Part shown: positions 38,890 to 53,640 of the stretch, piece after piece
Layout: every line of letters starts with the position of its first letter
Position numbering within the stretch: the first letter of the stretch is position 1
Origin: Bugula neritina
Taxonomy: Eukaryota > Bryozoa > Gymnolaemata > Cheilostomatida > Bugulidae
Length of the DNA stretch: 64,000 nucleotides
Assembly: GCA_964035545.1 (NCBI GenBank)
Contig: CAXIUT010000073.1
Coordinates: 496,001 to 560,000, forward strand
Reading direction: 5' to 3'
The notes under the pieces: model-generated
The model's input: only the letters and a program-made list of their open reading frames with translations
The model's database searches: none
Told to the model about the DNA's origin: nothing
Translations under genes and position numbers: made by a program

Positions 38890-41800
38890 TACTTGATGAA
38901 AATTTTTATGCAAAACTTGATGCCTGCTTCAAAGACACCAGTGCTTAATTACTGTGTTAACTGTATTGGCACGTTGCCATGAGATATTTGGTAATATTTC
39001 GCATCACAACAAACTCTTCAGAAAGTTGAGAAAATCAGTCTAGAAAGTTAATGAAATAAACCTACCAGAGAGAGTAAGCTAGATGTAACAAGTAGATCCA
39101 AAACAAGTTGATAAACAATTGAAGTTGAAGTCTCCATGTAGTCAACACGTTAGTCCTAATGTCAAATGCAAACGTCTGCAACCAAACTGTGTAGACTTCA
39201 TAAGCTGGTTAGCTGACAGGAGAGATTAAAGTTCTTAACTCTTGTGTGTATAGTGATGCCCATCTTGAACTAGAGATGGCTGACTGAAGACTGCTACTTT
39301 GTGAAAATTGACAATGCATATTATTATTATTCATTGTTGAGATTCACGACTGCCATAAACAATGATAAAATATTCATTGTTGGTACTACTGAGTAGAATA
39401 AAATATAATATAATATTATTTTCTGGACAGATAAATAATATCAAATGCATATTATAACTTACCATAAATCTACAGTGCTTCACATCTTCACCTTTTTCTG
39501 CAATGTTATTTCTTTGCAGTTAGAAGTACTAGCTGAATATATGACTATGAAACATAACCCTTCAATTTCATTGCACCAGCACCAGTTGCAAGATAGGTGT
39601 ATTGAGAGTTATCTTTCCCAAAATTTTGTTCTTGGTGTTTATACGAAGCAGACACAGGCTAATATTAGTTTTGTTATTTGCAAGAGTTTTTCTGTCTGAT
39701 TGTCCATCAGCAAAAGTTTGCGCCTTGCAGTTATTATGGAAATACCAGTGATGCTGGAAGACCTTTGCATTGTACACCCGCCTTTACTATTGAATTTAGA
39801 TATTTTATTTTCCCATCCCCTCTCCTGCCCCCCTGTCCCCTCTAACAACCAGCAATCCTGACTCATGTGAATTGTGTTATTGTTCTAGAGTTGGCCCATG
39901 GGCCTACAGTATACGATTTGAAGCTTTATAGTTTACAGGCAGTAGAGATGAGTCACTGCTGAAACTCATTTTATTAGTAGACTATATTGCTCTTCAATAA
40001 TCAGTTTTCATATTAAAAGAGAAAGCTCATCTGCAGCGCCATTTCACAGTGTTATGTTTTGCTAGAGCAATAACTACTTTTAGATGCCTTTGCAAACATA
40101 TGAGAAATAAATGAGTCATTCTATGAAAAGAGGTGTTTGCAGCACTTGTCCACTTTTGATTTACATGCGGCATGGAAACTTTTGTAGTTTTAAATAATGT
40201 CTCCAAATTCATCACTTGCATGTGTTTAGATACTTGATGAAAATTTTTATGCAAAACTTGATGCCTGCTTCAAAGACACCAGTGCTTAATTACTGTGTTA
40301 ACTGTATTGGCACGTTGCCATGAGATATTTGGTAATATTTCGCATCACAACAAACTCTTCAGAAAGTTGAGAAAATCAGTCTAGAAAGTTAATGAAATAA
40401 ACCTACCAGAGAGAGGAAGCCAGATGTAACAAGTAGATCCAAAACAAGTTGATAAACAATTGAAGTTGAAGTCTCCATGTAGTCAACACTTTAGTCCTAA
40501 CGTCAAATTCAAACGTCTGCAACCAAACTGTGTAGACTTCATGAGCTGGTTAGCTGACAGGACAGATTAAAGTTCTTAACTCTTGTGTGTATAGTGATGC
40601 CCATCTTGAACTAGAGAGGGCTGACTGAAGACTGCTACTTTGTGAAAATTGACAATGCATATTATTATTATTCATTGTTGAGATTCACGACTGCCATACA
40701 CAATGATAAAATATTCATTGTTGGTACTACTGAGTAGAATAAAATATAATATAATATTATTTTCTGGAAAGATAAATAATATCAAATGCATATTATAACT
40801 TACCATAAATCTACAGTGCTTCACATCTTCACCTTTTTCTGCAATGTTATTTCTTTGCAGTTAGAAGTACTAGCTGAATATATGACTATGAAACATAACC
40901 CTTCAATTTCATTGCACCAGCACCAGTTGCAAGATAGGTGTATTGAGAGTTATCTTTCCCAAAATTTTGTTCTTGGTGTTTATACGAAGCAGACACAGGC
41001 TAATATTAGTTTTGTTATTTGCAAGAGTTTTTCTGTCTGATTGTCCATCAGCAAAAGTTTGCGCCTTGCAGTTATTATGGAAATACCAGTGATGCTGGAA
41101 GACCTTTGCATTGTACACCCGCCTTGACTATTGAAGTTAGATGTTTTATTTTCCCATCCCCTCTCCCGCCCCCCTGTCCCCTCTAACAACCGGCAATCCT
41201 GACTCATGTGAATTGTGTTATTGTTCTAGAGTTGGCCCATGGGCCTACAGTATACGATTTGAAGCTTTATAGTTTACAGGCAGTCGAGATGAGTCACTGC
41301 TGAAACCCATTTTATTAGTAGACTATATTGCTCTTCAATCATCAGTTTTCATATTAAAACAGAAAGCTCATCTGCAGCGCCATTTCACAGTGTTATATTT
41401 TGCTAGAGCAATAACTAATTTTAGATGCCTTTGCAAACATATGAGAAATAAATGAGTCATTCTATGAAAAGAGGTGTTTGCAGCACTTGTCCACTTTTGA
41501 TTTACACGCGGCATCGAAACTTTTGTAGTTTTAAATAATGTCTCCAAATTCATCACTTGCATGTGTTTAGATACTTGATGAAAATGTTTATGCAAAATTT
41601 GATGCCTGCTTCAAAGACACCAGTGCTTAATTACTGTGTTAACTGTATTGGCACGTTGCCATGAGATATTTGGTAATATTTCGCATCACAACAAACTCTT
41701 CAGAAAGTTAAGAAAATCAGTCTAGAAAGTTAATGAAATAAACCTACCAGAGAGAGTAAGCCAGATGTAACAAGTAGATCCAAAACAAGTTGATTAACAA

Positions 41801-44253
41801 TTGAAGTTGAAGTCTCGATGTAGTCAACACTTTAGTCCTAACGTCAAATGCTAACGTCTGCAACCAAACTGTGAAGACTTCATGAGCTGGTTAGCTGACA
41901 GGACACATTAAAGTTCTTAACTCTTGTGTGTATAGTGATGCCCATCTTGAACTAGAGAGGGCTGACTGAAGACTGCTACTTTGTGAAAATTGACAATGCA
42001 TATTATTATTATTCATTGTTGAGATTCACGACTGCCATAAACAATGATAAAATATTCATTGTTGGTACTACTGAGTAGAATAAAATATAATATAATATTG
42101 TTTTCTGGACAGAAAAGTAATATCAAATGCATATTATAACTTACCATAAATCTACAGTGCTTCACATCTTCACCTTTTCCTGCAATTTTATTTCTTTGCA
42201 GTTAGAAGTAGTAGCTGAATATATGACGATGAAACATAACCCTTCAATTTCATTGCACCAGCACCAGTTGCAAGATAGGTGTGTTGGGAGTTATCTTTCC
42301 TAAAAATTTGTTCTTGGTGTTTATACGAAGCAGACACAGGCTAATATTAGTTTTGTTATTTGCAAGAGTTTTTCTCTCTGATTGTCCATCAGCAAAAGTT
42401 TGCGCCTTGCAGTTATTATGGAAATACCAGTGATGCTGGAAGACCTTTGCATTGTACACCCGCCTTTACTATTGAATTTAGATATTTTATTTTCCCATCC
42501 CCTCTCCTGCCCCCCTGTCCCCTCTAACAACCAGCAATCCTGACTCATGTGAATTGTGTTATTGTTCTAGAGTTGGCCCATGGGCCTACAGTATACGATT
42601 TGAAGCTTTATAGTTTACAGGCAGTCGAGATGAGTCACTGCTGAAACCCATTTTATTAGTAGACTATATTGCTCTTCAATCATCAGTTTTCATATTAAAA
42701 CAGAAAGCTCATCTGCAGCGCCATTTCACAGTGTTATATTTTGCTAGAGCAATAACTAATTTTAGATGCCTTTGCAAACATATGAGAAATAAATGAGTCA
42801 TTCTATGAAAAGAGGTGTTTGCAGCACTTGTCCACTTTTGATTTACATGCGGCATGGAAACTTTTGTAGTTTTAAATAATGTCTCCAAATTCATCACTTG
42901 CATGTGTTTAGATACTTGATGAAAATTTTTATGCAAAACTTGATGCCTGCTTCAAAGACACCAGTGCTTAATTACTGTGTTAACTGTATTGGCATGTTGC
43001 CATGAGATATTTGGTAATATTTCGCATCACAACAAACTCTTCAGAAAGTTAAGAAAATAAGTCTAGAAAGTTAATGAAATAAACCTACCAGAGAGAGTAA
43101 GCCAGATGTAACAAGTAGATCCAAAACAAGTTGATTAACAATTGAAGTTGAAATCTCCATGTAGTCAACACTTTAGTCCTAATGTCAAATGCAAGCGCCT
43201 GCAACCAAACTGTGTAGACTTCATGAGCTGGTTAGCTGACAGGACTCATTAAAGTTCTTAACTCTTGTGTGTATAGTGATGCCCATCTTGAACTAGAGAG
43301 GGGTGACTGAAGACTGCTACTTTGTGAAAATTGACAATGCATATTATTATTATTCATTGTTGAGATTCACGACTGCCATAAACAATGATAAAATATTCAT
43401 TGTTGGTACTACTGAGTAGAATAAAATATAATATAATATTATTTTCTGGACAGACAAATAATATCAAATGCATATTATAACTTACCATAAATCTACAGTG
43501 CTTCACATCTTCACCTTTTTCTGCAATGTTATTTCTTTGCAGTTAGAAGTACTAGCTGAATATATGACTATGAAACATAACCCTTCAATTTCATTGCACC
43601 AGCACCAGTTGCAAGATAGGTGTGTTGGGAGTTATCTTTCCCAAAACTTTGTTCTTGGTGTTTATACGAAGCAGACACAGGCTAATATTAGTTTTGTTAT
43701 TTGCAAGAGTATTTCTGTCTGATTGTCCATCGGCAAAAGTTTGCGCCTTGCAGTTATTATGGAAATACCAGTGATGCTGGAAGACCTTTGCATTGTACAC
43801 CCGCCTTTACTATTGAATTTAGATGTTTTATTTTCCCATCCCCTCTCCTGCCCCCCTGTCCCCTCTAACAACCAGCAATCCTGACTCATGTGAATTGTGT
43901 TATTGTTCTAGAGTTGGCCCATGGGCCCACAGTATACGATTTGAAGCTTTATAGTTTACAGGCAGTCGAGATGAGTCACTGCTGAAACCCATTTTATTAG
44001 TAGACTATATTGCTCTTCAATAATCAGTTTTCATATTAAAAGAGAAAGCTCATCTGCAGCGCCATTTCACAGTGTTATGTTTTGCTAGAGCAATAACTAC
44101 TTTTAGATGCCTTTGCAAACATATGAGAAATAAATGAGTCATTCTATGAAAAGAGGTGTTTGCAGCACTTGTCCACTTTTGATTTTCATGCGGCATGGAA
44201 ACTTTTGTAGTTTTAAATAATGTCTCCAAATTCATCACTTGCATGTGTTTAGA
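38890..44253 (+). repeat. Higher-order repeat 2, tetramer unit with variant q and r
   Basis: Copies 30-33. The q copy (31) has the q front but an A/C-like middle and no in-frame TAA. The r copy (32) lacks the dense substitution patch found at the end of later r copies and has a private TTTCTCTCTG. The s copy (33) matches the later s copies. This unit looks like an earlier or less homogenised version of the repeat. Confidence 0.75.
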
Positions 44254-45594
44254 TACTTGATGAAAATTTTTATGCAAAACTTGATGCCTGCTTCAAAGAC
44301 ACCAGTGCTTAATTACTGTGTTAACTGTATTGGCACGTTGCCATGAGATATTTGGTAATATTTCGCATCACAACAAACTCTTCAGAAAGTTGAGAAAATC
44401 AGTCTAGAAAGTTAATGAAATAAACCTACCAGAGAGAGTAAGCTAGATGTAACAAGTAGATCCAAAACAAGTTGATAAACGATTGAAGTTGAAGTCTCCA
44501 TGTAGTCAACACGTTAGTCCTAATGTCAAATGCAAACGTCTGCAACCAAACTGTGTAGACTTCATAAGCTGGTTAGCTGACAGGAGAGATTAAAGTTCTT
44601 AACTCTTGTGTGTATAGTGATGCCCATCTTGAACTAGAGATGGCTGACTGAAGACTGCTACTTTGTGAAAATTGACAATGCATATTATTATTATTCATTG
44701 TTGAGATTCACGACTGCCATAAACAATGATAAAATATTCATTGTTGGTACTACTGAGTAGAATAAAATATAATATAATATTATTTTCTGGACAGATAAAT
44801 AATATCAAATGCATATTATAACTTACCATAAATCTACAGTGCTTCACATCTTCACCTTTTTCTGCAATGTTATTTCTTTGCAGTTAGAAGTACTAGCTGA
44901 ATATATGACTATGAAACATAACCCTTCAATTTCATTGCACCAGCACCAGTTGCAAGATAGGTGTATTGAGAGTTATCTTTCCCAAAATTTTGTTCTTGGT
45001 GTTTATACGAAGCAGACACAGGCTAATATTAGTTTTGTTATTTGCAAGAGTTTTTCTGTCTGATTGTCCATCAGCAAAAGTTTGCGCCTTGCAGTTATTA
45101 TGGAAATACCAGTGATGCTGGAAGACCTTTGCATTGTACACCCGCCTTTACTATTGAATTTAGATATTTTATTTTCCCATCCCCTCTCCTGCCCCCCTGT
45201 CCCCTCTAACAACCAGCAATCCTGACTCATGTGAATTGTGTTATTGTTCTAGAGTTGGCCCATGGGCCTACAGTATACGATTTGAAGCTTTATAGTTTAC
45301 AGGCAGTCGAGATGAGTCACTGCTGAAACCCATTTTATTAGTAGACTATATTGCTCTTCAATCATCAGTTTTCATATTAAAAGAGAAAGCTCATCTGCAG
45401 CGCCATTTCACAGTGTTATGTTTTGCTAGAGCAATAACTAATTTTAGATGCCTTTGCAAACATATGAGAAATAAATGAGTCATTCTATGAAAAGAGGTGT
45501 TTGCAGCACTTGTCCACTTTTGATTTTCATGCGGCATGGAAACTTTTGTAGTTTTAAATAATGTCTCCAAATTCATCACTTGCATGTGTTTAGA
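44254..45594 (+). repeat. Higher-order repeat 2, one-monomer unit (hybrid)
   Basis: Copy 34 begins as p (AGCTAGATG, private AAACGATTG). Its back part is a mosaic: CAATCATCAG and CTAATTTTAG as in A/C or q copies, but AAAAGAGAAAG, GTTATGTTTT and GATTTTCATGCGG as in s copies. The same mosaic back occurs in copy 36. It looks like a p-to-s junction that skipped three monomers. Confidence 0.65.
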
Positions 45595-48276
45595 TACTTG
45601 ATGAAAATTTTTATGCAAAACTTGATGCCTGCTTCAAAGACACCAGTGCTTAATTACTGTGTTAACTGTATTGGCACGTTGCCATGAGATATTTGGTAAT
45701 ATTTCGCATCACAACAAACTCTTCAGAAAGTTGAGAAAATCAGTCTAGAAAGTTAATGAAATAAACCTACCAGAGAGAGTAAGCTAGATGTAACAAGTAG
45801 ATCCAAAACAAGTTGATAAACAATTGAAGTTGAAGTCTCCATGTAGTCAACACGTTAGTCCTAATGTCAAATGCAAACGTCTGCAACCAAACTGTGTAGA
45901 CTTCATAAGCTGGTTAGCTGACAGGAGAGATTAAAGTTCTTAACTCTTGTGTGTATAGTGATGCCCATCTTGAACTAGAGATGGCTGACTGAAGACTGCT
46001 ACTTTGTGAAAATTGACAATGCATATTATTATTATTCATTGTTGAGATTCACGACTGCCATAAACAATGATAAAATATTCATTGTTGGTACTACTGAGTA
46101 GAATAAAATATAATATAATATTATTTTCTGGACAGATAAATAATATCAAATGCATATTATAACTTACCATAAATCTACAGTGCTTCACATCTTCACCTTT
46201 TTCTGCAATGTTATTTCTTTGCAGTTAGAAGTACTAGCTGAATATATGACTATGAAACATAACCCTTCAATTTCATTGCACCAGCACCAGTTGCAAGATA
46301 GGTGTATTGAGAGTTATCTTTCCCAAAATTTTGTTCTTGGTGTTTATACGAAGCAGACACAGGCTAATATTAGTTTTGTTATTTGCAAGAGTTTTTCTGT
46401 CTGATTGTCCATCAGCAAAAGTTTGCGCCTTGCAGTTATTATGGAAATACCAGTGATGCTGGAAGACCTTTGCATTGTACACCCGCCTTTACTATTGAAT
46501 TTAGATATTTTATTTTCCCATCCCCTCTCCTGCCCCCCTGTCCCCTCTAACAACCAGCAATCCTGACTCATGTGAATTGTGTTATTGTTCTAGAGTTGGC
46601 CCATGGGCCTACAGTATACGATTTGAAGCTTTATAGTTTACAGGCAGTAGAGATGAGTCACTGCTGAAACTCATTTTATTAGTAGACTATATTGCTCTTC
46701 AATAATCAGTTTTCATATTAAAAGAGAAAGCTCATCTGCAGCGCCATTTCACAGTGTTATGTTTTGCTAGAGCAATAACTACTTTTAGATGCCTTTGCAA
46801 ACATATGAGAAATAAATGAGTCATTCTATGAAAAGAGGTGTTTGCAGCACTTGTCCACTTTTGATTTACATGCGGCATGGAAACTTTTGTAGTTTTAAAT
46901 AATGTCTCCAAATTCATCACTTGCATGTGTTTAGATACTTGATGAAAATTTTTATGCAAAACTTGATGCCTGCTTCAAAGACACCAGTGCTTAATTACTG
47001 TGTTAACTGTATTGGCACGTTGCCATGAGATATTTGGTAATATTTCGCATCACAACAAACTCTTCAGAAAGTTGAGAAAATCAGTCTAGAAAGTTAATGA
47101 AATAAACCTACCAGAGAGAGGAAGCCAGATGTAACAAGTAGATCCAAAACAAGTTGATAAACAATTGAAGTTGAAGTCTCCATGTAGTCAACACTTTAGT
47201 CCTAACGTCAAATTCAAACGTCTGCAACCAAACTGTGTAGACTTCATGAGCTGGTTAGCTGACAGGACAGATTAAAGTTCTTAACTCTTGTGTGTATAGT
47301 GATGCCCATCTTGAACTAGAGAGGGCTGACTGAAGACTGCTACTTTGTGAAAATTGACAATGCATATTATTATTATTCATTGTTGAGATTCACGACTGCC
47401 ATACACAATGATAAAATATTCATTGTTGGTACTACTGAGTAGAATAAAATATAATATAATATTATTTTCTGGAAAGATAAATAATATCAAATGCATATTA
47501 TAACTTACCATAAATCTACAGTGCTTCACATCTTCACCTTTTTCTGCAATGTTATTTCTTTGCAGTTAGAAGTACTAGCTGAATATATGACTATGAAACA
47601 TAACCCTTCAATTTCATTGCACCAGCACCAGTTGCAAGATAGGTGTGTTGGGAGTCATCTTTCCTAAAAATTTGTTCTTGGTGTTTATACGAAGCAGACA
47701 CAGGCTAATATTAGTTTTGTTATTTGCAAGAGTTTTTCTGTCTGATTGTCCATCAGCAAAAGTTTGCGCCTTGCAGTTATTATGGAAATACCAGTGATGC
47801 TGGAAGACCTTTGCATTGTACACCCGCCTTGACTATTGAAGTTAGATGTTTTATTTTCCCATCCCCTCTCCCGCCCCCTTGTCCCCTCTAACAACCGGCC
47901 ATCCTGACTCATGTGAATTGTGTTATTGTTCTAGAGTTGGCCCATGGGCCTACAGTATACGATTTGAAGCTTTATAGTTTACAGGCAGTCGAGATGAGTC
48001 ACTGCTGAAACCCATTTTATTAGTAGACTATATTGCTCTTCAATCATCAGTTTTCATATTAAAAGAGAAAGCTCATCTGCAGCGCCATTTCACAGTGTTA
48101 TGTTTTGCTAGAGCAATAACTAATTTTAGATGCCTTTGCAAACATATGAGAAATAAATGAGTCATTCTATGAAAAGAGGTGTTTGCAGCACTTGTCCACT
48201 TTTGATTTTCATGCGGCATGGAAACTTTTGTAGTTTTAAATAATGTCTCCAAATTCATCACTTGCATGTGTTTAGA
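45595..48276 (+). repeat. Higher-order repeat 2, two-monomer unit (p plus hybrid q)
   Basis: Copy 35 is p. Copy 36 has a q front and middle (CATACACAATG, GGGAGTCATC, CCCCCTTGTCC, CGGCCATCC) but the mosaic, s-like back also seen in copy 34. It therefore passes to the next p copy without r and s. Confidence 0.7.
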
Positions 48277-51200
48277 TACTTGATGAAAATTTTTATGCAA
48301 AACTTGATGCCTGCTTCAAAGACACCAGTGCTTAATTACTGTGCTAACTGTATTGGCACGTTGCCATGAGATATTTGGTAATATTTCGCATCACAACAAA
48401 CTCTTCAGAAAGTTGAGAAAATCAGTCTAGAAAGTTAATGAAATAAACCTACCAGAGAGAGTAAGCTAGATGTAACAAGTAGATCCAAAACAAGTTGATA
48501 AACAATTGAAGTTGAAGTCTCCATGTAGTCAACACGTTAGTCCTAATGTCAAATGCAAACGTCTGCAACCAAACTGTGTAGACTTCATAAGCTGGTTAGC
48601 TGACAGGAGAGATTAAAGTTCTTAACTCTTGTGTGTATAGTGATGCCCATCTTGAACTAGAGATGGCTGACTGAAGACTGCTACTTTGTGAAAATTGACA
48701 ATGCATATTATTATTATTCATTGTTGAGATTCACGACTGCCATAAACAATGATAAAATATTCATTGTTGGTACTACTGAGTAGAATAAAATATAATATAA
48801 TATTATTTTCTGGACAGATAAATAATATCAAATGCATATTATAACTTACCATAAATCTACAGTGCTTCACATCTTCACCTTTTTCTGCAATGTTATTTCT
48901 TTGCAGTTAGAAGTACTAGCTGAATATATGACTATGAAACATAACCCTTCAATTTCATTGCACCAGCACCAGTTGCAAGATAGGTGTATTGAGAGTTATC
49001 TTTCCCAAAATTTTGTTCTTGGTGTTTATACGAAGCAGACACAGGCTAATATTAGTTTTGTTATTTGCAAGAGTTTTTCTGTCTGATTGTCCATCAGCAA
49101 AAGTTTGCGCCTTGCAGTTATTATGGAAATACCAGTGATGCTGGAAGACCTTTGCATTGTACACCCGCCTTTACTATTGAATTTAGATATTTTATTTTCC
49201 CATCCCCTCTCCTGCCCCCCTGTCCCCTCTAACAACCAGCAATCCTGACTCATGTGAATTGTGTTATTGTTCTAGAGTTGGCCCATGGGCCTACAGTATA
49301 CGATTTGAAGCTTTATAGTTTACAGGCAGTAGAGATGAGTCACTGCTGAAACTCATTTTATTAGTAGACTATATTGCTCTTCAATAATCAGTTTTCATAT
49401 TAAAAGAGAAAGCTCATCTGCAGCGCCATTTCACAGTGTTATGTTTTGCTAGAGCAATAACTACTTTTAGATGCCTTTGCAAACATATGAGAAATAAATG
49501 AGTCATTCTATGAAAAGAGGTGTTTGCAGCACTTGTCCACTTTTGATTTACATGCGGCATGGAAACTTTTGTAGTTTTAAATAATGTCTCCAAATTCATC
49601 ACTTGCATGTGTTTAGATACTTGATGAAAATTTTTATGCAAAACTTGATGCCTGCTTCAAAGACACCAGTGCTTAATTACTGTGTTAACTGTATTGGCAC
49701 GTTGCCATGAGATATTTGGTAATATTTCGCATCACAACAAACTCTTCAGAAAGTTGAGAAAATCAGTCTAGAAAGTTAATGAAATAAACCTACCAGAGAG
49801 AGGAAGCCAGATGTAACAAGTAGATCCAAAACAAGTTGATAAACAATTGAAGTTGAAGTCTCCATGTAGTCAACACTTTAGTCCTAACGTCAAATTCAAA
49901 CGTCTGCAACCAAACTGTGTAGACTTCATGAGCTGGTTAGCTGACAGGACAGATTAAAGTTCTTAACTCTTGTGTGTATAGTGATGCCCATCTTGAACTA
50001 GAGAGGGCTGACTGAAGACTGCTACTTTGTGAAAATTGACAATGCATATTATTATTATTCATTGTTGAGATTCACGACTGCCATACACAATGATAAAATA
50101 TTCATTGTTGGTACTACTGAGTAGAATAAAATATAATATAATATTATTTTCTGGAAAGATAAATAATATCAAATGCATATTATAACTTACCATAAATCTA
50201 CAGTGCTTCACATCTTCACCTTTTTCTGCAATGTTATTTCTTTGCAGTTAGAAGTACTAGCTGAATATATGACTATGAAACATAACCCTTCAATTTCATT
50301 GCACCAGCACCAGTTGCAAGATAGGTGTGTTGGGAGTCATCTTTCCTAAAAATTTGTTCTTGGTGTTTATACGAAGCAGACACAGGCTAATATTAGTTTT
50401 GTTATTTGCAAGAGTTTTTCTGTCTGATTGTCCATCAGCAAAAGTTTGCGCCTTGCAGTTATTATGGAAATACCAGTGATGCTGGAAGACCTTTGCATTG
50501 TACACCCGCCTTGACTATTGAAGTTAGATGTTTTATTTTCCCATCCCCTCTCCCGCCCCCTTGTCCCCTCTAACAACCGGCCATCCTGACTCATGTGAAT
50601 TGTGTTATTGTTCTAGAGTTGGCCCATGGGCCTACAGTATACGATTTGAAGCTTTATAGTTTACAGGCAGTCGAGATGAGTCACTGCTGAAACCCATTTT
50701 ATTAGTAGACTATATTGCTCTTCAATCATCAGTTTTCATATTAAAACAGAAAGCTCATCTGCAGCGCCATTTCACAGTGTTATATTTTGCTAGAGCAATA
50801 ACTAATTTTAGATGCCTTTGCAAACATATGAGAAATAAATGAGTCATTCTATGAAAAGAGGTGTTTGCAGCACTTGTCCACTTTTGATTTACACGCGGCA
50901 TCGAAACTTTTGTAGTTTTAAATAATGTCTCCAAATTCATCACTTGCATGTGTTTAGATACTTGATGAAAATGTTTATGCAAAATTTGATGCCTGCTTCA
51001 AAGACACCAGTGCTTAATTACTGTGTTAACTGTATTGGCACGTTGCCATGAGATATTTGGTAATATTTCGCATCACAACAAACTCTTCAGAAAGTTAAGA
51101 AAATCAGTCTAGAAAGTTAATGAAATAAACCTACCAGAGAGAGTAAGCCAGATGTAACAAGTAGATCCAAAACAAGTTGATTAACAATTGAAGTTGAAGT

Positions 51201-53640
51201 CTCGATGTAGTCAACACTTTAGTCCTAACGTCAAATTCAAACGTCTGCAACCAAACTGTGTAGACTTCATGAGCTGGTTAGCTGACAGGACAGATTAAAG
51301 TTCTTAACTCTTGTGTGTATAGTGATGCCCATCTTGAACTAGAGAGGGCTGACTGAAGACTGCTACTTTGTGAAAATTGACAATGCATATTATTATTATT
51401 CATTGTTGAGATTCACGACTGCCATAAACAATGATAAAATATTCATTGTTGGTACTACTGAGTAGAATAAAATATAATATAATATTGTTTTCTGGACAGA
51501 AAAGTAATATCAAATGCATATTATAACTTACCATAAATCTACAGTGCTTCACATCTTCACCTTTTCCTGCAATTTTATTTCTTTGCAGTTAGAAGTAGTA
51601 GCTGAATATATGACGATGAAACATAACCCTTCAATTTCATTGCACCAGCACCAGTTGCAAGATAGGTGTGTTGGGAGTTATCTTTCCTAAAAATTTGTTC
51701 TTGGTGTTTATACGAAGCAGACACAGGCTAATATTAGTTTTGTTATTTGCAAGATTTTTTCTGTCTGATTGTCCATCAGCAAAAGTTTGCGCCTTGCAGT
51801 TATTATGGAAATACCAGTGATGCTGGAAGACCTTTGCATTGTACACCCGCCTTTACTATTGAATTTAGATATTTTATTTTCCCATCCCCTCTCCTGCCCC
51901 CCTGTCCCCTCTAACAACCAGCAATCCTGACTCATGTGAATTGTGTTATTGTTCTAGAGTTGGCCCATGGGCCTACAGTATACGATTTGAAGCTTTATAG
52001 TTTACAGGCAGTCGAGATGAGTCACTGCTGAAACCCATTTTATTAGTAGACTATATTGCTCTTCAATCATCAGTTTTCATATTAAAACAGAAAGCTCATC
52101 TGCAGCGCCATTTCACAGTGTTATATTTTGCTAGAGCAATAACTAATTTTAGATGCCTTTGCAAACATATGAGAAATAAATGAGTCATTCTATGAAAAGA
52201 GGTGTTTGCAGCAATTGTCCACTTTTGATTTACAAGCGGCATCGAAACTTTTGTAGTTTTAAATAATATCTCCAAACTCATCACTTGCATGTATTTAGAT
52301 ACTTGATAAACTTTTTTATGCAAAACTTGATGCCTGCTTCAAAGACACCAGTGCTTAATTACTGTGTTAACTGTATTGGCATGTTGCCATGAGATATTTG
52401 GTAATATTTCGCATCACAACAAACTCTTCAGAAAGTTGAGAAAATCAGTCTAGAAAGTTAATGAAATAAACCTACCAGAGAGAGGAAGCCAGATGTAACA
52501 AGTAGATCCAAAACAAGTTGATTAACAATTGAAGTTGAAATCTCCATGTAGTCAACACTTTAGTCCTAATGTCAAATGCAAGCGCCTGCAACCAAACTGT
52601 GTAGACTTCATGAGCTGGTTAGCTGACAGGACTCATTAAAGTTCTTAACTCTTGTGTGTATAGTGATGCCCATCTTGAACTAGAGAGGGGTGACTGAAGA
52701 CTGCTACTTTGTGAAAATTGACAATGCATATTATTATTATTCATTGTTGAGATTCACGACTGCCATAAACAATGATAAAATATTCATTGTTGGTACTACT
52801 GAGTAGAATAAAATATAATATAATATTATTTTCTGGACAGACAAATAATATCAAATGCATATTATAACTTACCATAAATCTACAGTGCTTCACATCTTCA
52901 CCTTTTTCTGCAATGTTATTTCTTTGCAGTTAGAAGTACTAGCTGAATATATGACTATGAAACATAACCCTTCAATTTCATTGCACCAGCACCAGTTGCA
53001 AGATAGGTGTGTTGGGAGTTATCTTTCCCAAAACTTTGTTCTTGGTGTTTATACGAAGCAGACACAGGCTAATATTAGTTTTGTTATTTGCAAGAGTATT
53101 TCTGTCTGATTGTCCATCGGCAAAAGTTTGCGCCTTGCAGTTATTATGGAAATACCAGTGATGCTGGAAGACCTTTGCATTGTACACCCGCCTTTACTAT
53201 TGAATTTAGATGTTTTATTTTCCCATCCCCTCTCCTGCCCCCCTGTCCCCTCTAACAACCAGCAATCCTGACTCATGTGAATTGTGTTATTGTTCTAGAG
53301 TTGGCCCATGGGCCCACAGTATACGATTTGAAGCTTTATAGTTTACAGGCAGTCGAGATGAGTCACTGCTGAAACCCATTTTATTAGTAGACTATATTGC
53401 TCTTCAATAATCAGTTTTCATATTAAAAGAGAAAGCTCATCTGCAGCGCCATTTCACAGTGTTATGTTTTGCTAGAGCAATAACTACTTTTAGATGCCTT
53501 TGCAAACATATGAGAAATAAATGAGTCATTCTATGAAAAGAGGTGTTTGCAGCACTTGTCCACTTTTGATTTTCATGCGGCATGGAAACTTTTGTAGTTT
53601 TAAATAATGTCTCCAAATTCATCACTTGCATGTGTTTAGA
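48277..53640 (+). repeat. Higher-order repeat 2, full tetramer p-q-r-s
   Basis: Copies 37-40. The q copy (38) carries CGGCCATCC like copy 36, whereas later q copies carry CGGCAATCC. The r copy (39) is the first with the dense substitution patch at its end (52214-52312). The s copy (40) carries GAGTATTTCTG and GATTTTCATGCGG. Confidence 0.8.
52214..52312 (+). repeat. Dense substitution patch at the end of an r-type copy (copy 39)
   Basis: About eight substitutions relative to the usual sequence fall within some 100 bp (GCAATTG for GCACTTG, TACAAGCGG, AATATCTCC, AAACTCATC, GTATTTAG and TTGATAAACTTTT). Elsewhere copies differ by roughly one site per many tens of bases. The patch recurs at 56237-56335 and 61601-61699. 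It may be a conversion tract from a more diverged monomer not present in this window. Confidence 0.75.
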
